Below are positions 6,705 to 10,150 of a stretch of 10,150 bases of DNA, piece after piece. This DNA is from Pseudomonadota bacterium. Lineage in GTDB: Bacteria > Desulfobacterota > JADFVX01. The number at the start of each line of letters is the position of its first letter. Within the stretch, counting starts at the first letter, position 1. The position numbers and the translations under genes were made by a program. The DNA is taken from contig JADFVX010000005.1 in the NCBI GenBank assembly GCA_015222755.1, positions 1-10,150 on the forward strand, read 5' to 3'. Under the pieces are notes generated by a model. That model was not told the DNA's origin. It did not search any database and saw only the letters and a program-made list of their open reading frames with translations.

Positions 6705-7205
6705 ATGCGTTATTATGAGCTGGCAACAATAGCCCGTGCCGAACTGACGGACGAAGGCTACGAGGGACTCATCGGCAAGATGGATGGTCTCCTCAAGAAA
6801 AAAAGGAAGAAGGCTGAGAAGGGTGAGATTGTACATGTCGATGACTGGGGTGTTAGAAAACTCTGCTACCCGATAGAAAAGCAGCCTAAGGGACGGTATG
6901 TCTTCGTCACCTTGAAGTGTCTGCCTGACACTCTTGCAGAGGTGGAGAGAAACCTCAAGCTTGACGAGGCTGTTCTCAGGTATCAGACGATCAAGCTGAA
7001 AGGTGTGCCTGTATTTGAAGAGGCTAAGCCGGAAGCTGTAAAAGAGGAAGTTAAGGCAGAAGTTGTAAAAGAGGAAGTTAAGGCAGAAGTTGAGGCGCCT
7101 GCGGTAGAAAAGAGCGCTGAAAAAACTGAGGCTGCGACAGATGAAGTTAAACCGGAAGCTAAGGCGCCTGTGGAAGAAAAAAGCGCTGAAGCAACTGAAG
7201 ATTAA
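6705..7205 (+). CDS. rpsF: 30S ribosomal protein S6 with long charged C-terminal tail
   Basis: 166 aa. Residues 1 to about 104 are a complete S6: the N-terminal RYYELATIARAEL, HVDDWGVRKLCYPIEKQPKGRYVFVTLKC (44-72) and the RNLKLDEAVLRYQTIKL segment. S6 binds 16S rRNA in the central domain of the small subunit as a heterodimer with S18, encoded next. The remaining 60 or so residues are a low-complexity tail of Glu, Lys, Ala, Val and Pro without aromatic residues beyond the core, built from internal repeats (see repeat entries). It is probably disordered. Acidic S6 tails occur in other bacteria, and E. coli S6 carries added C-terminal glutamates, but this one is long and repeat-derived. GAGGAGG (6692-6698) lies 6 nt before the ATG. 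First gene of the S6-S18-DUF2232-L9 operon. Confidence 0.96.
   Translation: MRYYELATIARAELTDEGYEGLIGKMDGLLKKKRKKAEKGEIVHVDDWGVRKLCYPIEKQPKGRYVFVTLKCLPDTLAEVERNLKLDEAVLRYQTIKLKGVPVFEEAKPEAVKEEVKAEVVKEEVKAEVEAPAVEKSAEKTEAATDEVKPEAKAPVEEKSAEATED
7032..7085 (+). repeat. 27-bp in-frame tandem duplication in the rpsF tail
   Basis: Two adjacent 27-bp copies (7032-7058 and 7059-7085) differ at one position (C versus T at the fifth base), and a partial third copy begins at 7086. Each encodes nine residues, EAVKEEVKA and EVVKEEVKA. The near identity at DNA level shows a recent slippage or unequal-crossover duplication that keeps the reading frame. Confidence 0.9.
7092..7199 (+). repeat. 39-bp imperfect direct repeat pair in the rpsF tail
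   Basis: Segments 7092-7130 and 7161-7199 are in the same reading frame and match over most of 39 bp; both encode EAPAVEKSAEKTE-like peptides (EAPAVEKSAEKTE and KAPVEEKSAEATE). They are more diverged than the 27-bp pair, so the tail seems to have grown in at least two rounds. Confidence 0.75.
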
Positions 7206-7222
7206 GGTGTCAGGAGGAAATC

Positions 7223-7492
7223 ATGGCTGAAGAGACCAGGAGGCCTGCGTCAAGGCCCTTTGTAAAGAGAAAGTTTTTTGCACGGCGTAAATTTTGCCGT
7301 TTTTGTTCAGATGAAACTGCCAAGATAGATTACAAGGATACAAGAGGACTGCGCCACTTTATTACTGAGCGTGGCAAGATTGTACCCAGAAGGATATCTG
7401 GAACATGTGCTCCTCATCAGAGAAAGCTGGCTGAGGCTATCAAGCGTGCAAGGGTTCTTGCCCTGATACCAATTTGCGCCGACCACGCCTAG
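7223..7492 (+). CDS. rpsR: 30S ribosomal protein S18, zinc-ribbon (C+) type
   Basis: 89 aa. S18 forms a heterodimer with S6 on the central domain of 16S rRNA, near the platform. The core runs from KFCRFCSDE through IDYKDTRGLRHFITERGKIVPRRISGTCAPHQRKLAEAIKRAR to the end and is typical of the family. Cys 25, Cys 28, Cys 62 and His 65 make a plausible CxxC...CxxH zinc site, marking the cysteine-containing version of S18; many bacteria carry a version lacking these residues. The basic N-terminus (about 1-23) is a usual variable extension. AGGAGG at 7212-7217 lies 5 nt before the ATG, and the gene follows rpsF by 17 nt. Confidence 0.96.
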   Translation: MAEETRRPASRPFVKRKFFARRKFCRFCSDETAKIDYKDTRGLRHFITERGKIVPRRISGTCAPHQRKLAEAIKRARVLALIPICADHA

Positions 7493-7507
7493 GTTTTTAG
7501 GCTGTAG

Positions 7508-8443
7508 GTGGAAGGAAATATCCCGGTAGCCAGCTCCGGCAGGAAGATGCTTGCTATATACCTTGCAAGTGTAGGTCTTTCTTTTCTGGCATTTCACTCT
7601 ATTTTACTGAGTATATTGACCCCCTTGCCGCAGTTTTTTGTTTCTTTGCGCCTGGGTAGATGGGCGGGTGTTTCGCTTGTCCTTCTGTGTGCTTTGTTGA
7701 CGGGGATATCGGGTTTTCAGGTCAGCATGGCTTATCTGATGCAGTTTGGTGTCCCGGCGATTGTTTTTTCCGAGGCCATGCGTCGTGGCTTTTCTGTTGA
7801 GAAGAGCTTTTTATATTCCACTCTGGTTCTGATGCTTGTTGCTGTTTTTGCCATAGGTTTTTATGCATCCACCCAGGAACTTGGAATGTCGGAAGCTGTG
7901 GGGCGTTTTGTTGAGTCGGTGATAATCGAGTCTGTAGATCTGAACGAGAAGGCCGGGGTAAAGTCTGAGCCCCTTGCTGAGTTCAGGAAAGCAGCTCCGG
8001 AGATTGGCAGGATAGCATCCGGTCTCTACCCGGCAATGCTTGCTTCAGCCGCGCTGATTATGCTGTGGTTGAATACGATGTTGCTGGGAAGGGTTTTGAG
8101 CCAGCATGGTCTTGACTCTCCATTTGGGGATCTTTCAAGCTGGAAGGTCTCTGAGCATCTGGTTTGGGGAGTTGTGCTGGGCGGCCTTGCTGTTTTTGCA
8201 GGGGCAGGTACGATGAAGCTTGTTGGTATTAATATCCTTGTCGTGCTCTCTGTGATTTATTTTTTTCAGGGAATGGCCATCCTTTCCTTTTATTTCAGGC
8301 GGAGGGGTTTTTCTCCTTTTTTGAAAGGAGCAGCTTATCTTGTGGCTGTGCGTTATGTGAGTCTCGTCGTTGTTGCGATAGGGCTCTTTGATATGTGGGC
8401 GGATTTCAGGAAACTTTCCCCGAAAGAGGAAGAGGGCGCCTGA
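7508..8443 (+). CDS. DUF2232 (YybS-like) polytopic membrane protein
   Basis: 311 aa, strongly hydrophobic, with about seven or eight membrane segments (roughly 14-36, 40-62, 66-84, 98-116, 172-196, 217-236, 239-260 and 272-294) and a longer polar stretch between about 118 and 168. The position between rpsR and rplI and the hydropathy pattern match the DUF2232/YybS family, which is recurrently found next to rpsF, rpsR and rplI genes in Deltaproteobacteria and Firmicutes. Its function is not established; a resemblance to small-molecule transporter S-components has been suggested but I cannot test it. The frame opens at a GTG (7508), 15 nt after the rpsR stop, without a clear Shine-Dalgarno; an in-frame ATG at 7547 is an alternative start, directly preceded by AGGAAG at too short a distance. 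Translation may rely on coupling to rpsR. Confidence 0.82.
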   Translation: MEGNIPVASSGRKMLAIYLASVGLSFLAFHSILLSILTPLPQFFVSLRLGRWAGVSLVLLCALLTGISGFQVSMAYLMQFGVPAIVFSEAMRRGFSVEKSFLYSTLVLMLVAVFAIGFYASTQELGMSEAVGRFVESVIIESVDLNEKAGVKSEPLAEFRKAAPEIGRIASGLYPAMLASAALIMLWLNTMLLGRVLSQHGLDSPFGDLSSWKVSEHLVWGVVLGGLAVFAGAGTMKLVGINILVVLSVIYFFQGMAILSFYFRRRGFSPFLKGAAYLVAVRYVSLVVVAIGLFDMWADFRKLSPKEEEGA

Positions 8444-8499
8444 TCTTTAAGGGTCTTTAAATAGTTTTAAGTAATGGATATTCGATCAAGGAGGGTAGT

Positions 8500-8952
8500 A
8501 TGAGCAGCATGAGAGTTATTTTGACTGAAGATGTTCCCAGTCTCGGTTATGTAGGTGACATAGTCAATGTTAAGGGTGGATTCGGTAGAAACTTCCTGAT
8601 CCCCAGAAACAAGGCTATGATGGCAGACAGTAAAAACGTAAAGGCCATGGAACATGCCAAGTTTATTGCCGAGCATAAGGTGAAAAAGATCCAGGGCGAG
8701 TTCCAGGGGCTTGCTGATAAGATGTCCGCTGAAAAACTGACCCTTACACATAAGGTCGGTGAAGAGGGAAAGCTCTTTGGCTCTGTTACAAGCCTTGAGA
8801 TAGAAAAGGCATTGAGTGCCAAGGGTTTTGAGATCGACCATAGAAAGATAGGCCTTGAAAAGCCGATAAAGGAACTGGGAGAGTTTACAGTCTCTGTCAA
8901 GCTTCACAAGGATATAAGCGCTGATGTAAAAATAGAAGTAGTTGCAGAATAA
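8500..8952 (+). CDS. rplI: 50S ribosomal protein L9
   Basis: 150 aa, usual L9 length. L9 binds 23S rRNA near the base of the L1 stalk and extends outward from the ribosome, helping keep reading frame. The N-domain signature MRVILTEDVPSLGYVGDIVNVKGGFGRNFLIPRNKA starts at residue 4, followed by the long connecting helix (about 44-75) and the C-domain with GEEGKLFGSVT and a final VSVKLHKDISADVKIEVV. The start is decided by AAGGAGG at 8488-8494, spaced 5 nt from the ATG at 8500; the more canonical Met at 8509 would be 14 nt away. The protein therefore probably has three extra N-terminal residues (MSS). Last gene of the ribosomal operon, immediately followed by a strong terminator. Confidence 0.96.
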   Translation: MSSMRVILTEDVPSLGYVGDIVNVKGGFGRNFLIPRNKAMMADSKNVKAMEHAKFIAEHKVKKIQGEFQGLADKMSAEKLTLTHKVGEEGKLFGSVTSLEIEKALSAKGFEIDHRKIGLEKPIKELGEFTVSVKLHKDISADVKIEVVAE

Positions 8953-8957
8953 AAGAT

Positions 8958-8988
8958 AAAGAGGCGGGTGTCATGCCCGCCTCTTTTT
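8958..8988 (+). terminator. Strong intrinsic terminator after rplI
   Basis: GAGGCGGG (8961-8968) pairs perfectly with CCCGCCTC (8976-8983), extended outward by AAA (8958-8960) with TTT (8984-8986). This gives an 11-bp stem with a 7-nt loop and a run of five T (8984-8988) on its 3' side. It begins 5 nt after the rplI stop and ends the rpsF-rpsR-DUF2232-rplI transcript. Confidence 0.93.
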
Positions 8989-9040
8989 GATTTCCACCTC
9001 CGGCCCTGCAGGCAAGCTATTTCCTTCCACTTGAAAATTT

Positions 9041-9847
9041 ATGTCCCCAGTAAAAGATACTAGTATTACCTCAGTTTTGGACAATATTTATGTCGTATTG
9101 TCAGAGCCCAAGGGGCCGCTGAATGTAGGCTCTACCGCTCGTGCCATGAATAATGCGGGTATAAGAGAACTTGCCCTTGTAAACCCGTGTGAATTTACGG
9201 GCGAGGAGGCCAGGAAGATGGCCTCTGGATGCAATGAGACCCTTCTTGGTGCAAAGGTGTTTGGTTCTACGGCAGAGGCCCTTGCCAGTGCAAGCTATGT
9301 CGTCGGTTTGACATGCCGCGGAGGAAAATACAGGACCAACCTTATGCGTCCCGACGAGATGGCCAGGACGATTCTTCCCCTTGCAACAAAAAACAGGGTT
9401 GCTCTTCTCTTCGGTACGGAGAAGTCGGGCCTTTCAAATGAAGATGTCGCCCTGTGTGATACCCTTGTTACTATCCCTACATCGCCCATTAATCCTTCGC
9501 TGAATCTTTCCCAGGCGGTTCTTCTTGTCTGTTATGAAATATTCAAGGCCTCAGATTCAGCCGACATATATGAGCAACCCTATAAAGTGCTGGCTACCTC
9601 CGAGGCAAAAGAGCAGATGTATGAGCACATGGAAGATGTCTTCGGGCGCATCGGTTACCTAAATCCCCAGAACCCCGGCCACATTATGATGGTGGTCCGC
9701 TCTATATTTGCCCGTACCGAACTTGAAGACAGAGATGTCCGGGTGCTAAGAGGTATGGTGGGCAAGATAGACTGTTATGCAAAGTGGATAGAGCGAGGAA
9801 AGGGAAAGCGAAGGGGAAACAGGTCTGACGATACACCTGATACTTGA
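9041..9847 (+). CDS. trmJ: SpoU/TrmH-family RNA 2'-O-methyltransferase, TrmJ-like
   Basis: 268 aa. It has the alpha/beta-knot (SPOUT) methyltransferase motifs in order: VVLSEPKGPLNVGSTARAMNNAG (18-40) with the conserved Asn 28 and Arg 34; LLFGTEKSGLSNEDV (122-136) with Glu 127; and IPTSPINPSLNLSQAVLLVCYE (145-166), which forms the SAM-binding knot. TrmJ methylates the ribose 2'-OH of nucleotide 32 in the anticodon loop of several tRNAs. Length and the helical C-terminal extension (about 185-255) fit TrmJ better than TrmL (shorter) or TrmH. A basic, hydrophilic end (KGKRRGNRSDDTPDT) closes the protein. The start ATG has no Shine-Dalgarno, and no better upstream start exists in frame within the 88-nt gap. 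The strong terminator just before it implies a promoter of its own, but I could not find a convincing one. Confidence 0.9.
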   Translation: MSPVKDTSITSVLDNIYVVLSEPKGPLNVGSTARAMNNAGIRELALVNPCEFTGEEARKMASGCNETLLGAKVFGSTAEALASASYVVGLTCRGGKYRTNLMRPDEMARTILPLATKNRVALLFGTEKSGLSNEDVALCDTLVTIPTSPINPSLNLSQAVLLVCYEIFKASDSADIYEQPYKVLATSEAKEQMYEHMEDVFGRIGYLNPQNPGHIMMVVRSIFARTELEDRDVRVLRGMVGKIDCYAKWIERGKGKRRGNRSDDTPDT

Positions 9848-9869
9848 TCGATTGTTGTAAAAGTTTCTC

Positions 9870-9890
9870 CTCCTGAGCCCGTCGAAGGAG
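9870..9890. repeat. Short REP-like palindrome (CTCCT...AGGAG)
   Basis: A 21-bp element with 5-bp inverted ends CTCCT and AGGAG around GAGCCCGTCGA. It resembles the dispersed intergenic motif of the form CCTGAGC(C/T)(C/T)GTCGAAGG that I recall from many bacterial genomes. Only one copy lies in this window, so its repetitive nature is inferred. Confidence 0.55.
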
Positions 9891-9930
9891 CAACGCTCTC
9901 CCGTGTATTTTAGAATCAATATTTTTTTCT

Positions 9931-9997
9931 GACAGGATTGACAGGATTGACAGGATCTTTATTCTGTCCTTGATCTGGTCAATCCCGTTATCCCGTC
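9931..9997. repeat. 9-bp tandem repeat with degenerate inverted arm
   Basis: Three head-to-tail copies of GACAGGATT (9931-9939, 9940-9948, 9949-9957; the last ends in C) are followed by a decayed inverted arm (about 9964-9997) with CTGTCC, GGTCAATCCCG and ATCCCGTC elements. The two arms can form an imperfect hairpin. Period-9 arrays of this kind recur between genes in several environmental bacterial lineages. Preceded by a run of seven T (9922-9928). Confidence 0.7.
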
Positions 9998-10007
9998 TAA
10001 AATCCTT

Positions 10008-10066
10008 TACCCTTCGGGTATAAGTCCCACTAATCTTCGCTGCGCTTAGATAGTGGAGCTTTATAC
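10008..10066. repeat. Composite inverted-repeat element (two nested hairpins)
   Basis: A small perfect hairpin, TACCC (10008-10012) with GGGTA (10016-10020), overlaps the left end of a larger imperfect inverted repeat bounded by GTATAA (10018-10023) and TTATAC (10061-10066). Inside the larger one, CCACTAATCT (10027-10036) pairs with AGATAGTGG (10048-10056) with one bulged A, around a CGCTGCG centre. The element looks like a REP-type or miniature palindromic sequence. The two overlapping stems cannot form at once. Confidence 0.65.
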
Positions 10067-10132
10067 GCCTATCCTGAAAAACAAAAAAATGTTTGTAATC
10101 CCTTGGGAACTGCGATAGAGTTGCCCTTGAAA

Positions 10133-10149
10133 AAGGGGTTTCCCCCCTT
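10133..10149. repeat. Hairpin at right edge
   Basis: AAGGGG (10133-10138) and CCCCTT (10144-10149) are perfect inverted arms around a 5-nt loop. An upstream CCCTT (10124-10128) could pair with the same left arm. The element is cut by the window end, so its full extent is unknown. Confidence 0.45.
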
Positions 10150-10150
10150 A

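Larger units (their letters stand above)
9848..10150. other. Gene-free tail holding several repeat elements
   Basis: These 303 bases show no credible coding frame and no tRNA or rRNA. They contain three unrelated palindromic or short-period elements plus a hairpin at the very edge (separate entries). No clear T-tailed terminator for trmJ was found; one of the hairpins may serve. Confidence 0.7.

Noticed and set aside
9931..9957. Tandem GACAGGATT units as a CRISPR array
   Set aside because: The unit is 9 bp with no spacers, far from CRISPR geometry; there are no cas genes nearby.
1..10150. Search for a mobile element, toxin-antitoxin, defence or biosynthetic gene cluster
   Set aside because: Every sizeable credible frame is accounted for by housekeeping or conserved genes; no transposase, integrase, nuclease or small two-gene module is visible.

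Overview
The window is chromosomal housekeeping DNA from a Gram-negative-type bacterium of moderate GC. The gene blocks rsmD-coaD-aspC-TPR and rpsF-rpsR-DUF2232-rplI resemble arrangements I recall from Deltaproteobacteria/Desulfobacterota (Geobacter and relatives). I therefore infer that kind of host with moderate confidence; nothing here fixes the genus. I see no prophage, insertion sequence, CRISPR array, defence system, tRNA or rRNA.

Layout. From 1 to 4431 everything is on the minus strand. Read in transcription order it holds rsmD (16S rRNA methyltransferase, TTG start), coaD (CoA biosynthesis, start codon abutting the rsmD stop), aspC-like aminotransferase (9 nt later), a two-TM TPR protein, and a large polytopic membrane protein that runs off the left edge. 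A divergent intergenic region (4432-4582) separates this from the plus-strand genes. These are murI (glutamate racemase), fba (class II aldolase behind a strong promoter), the ribosomal operon rpsF-rpsR-DUF2232-rplI closed by a strong intrinsic terminator at 8958-8988, and trmJ (SpoU-family tRNA 2'-O-methyltransferase). The last 303 bases have no gene but hold at least three different palindromic or short-period repeat elements.

How it works together. The minus-strand operon mixes ribosome maturation, CoA synthesis and amino-acid metabolism. The plus strand mixes peptidoglycan precursor supply (MurI), central carbon metabolism (Fba), ribosomal subunit proteins S6, S18 and L9, and tRNA modification. 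All these genes are full length with their key residues, except the left-edge gene, which is cut by the window.

Points worth attention: (i) an apparently leaderless or nearly leaderless murI; (ii) an S6 protein with a charged C-terminal tail built from recent tandem duplications; (iii) a structured rpsF leader that may be the S6:S18 autoregulatory site; (iv) the uncharacterised membrane protein DUF2232 inside a ribosomal-protein operon; (v) the cluster of repeat families after trmJ. I did not find a convincing undescribed multi-gene system.
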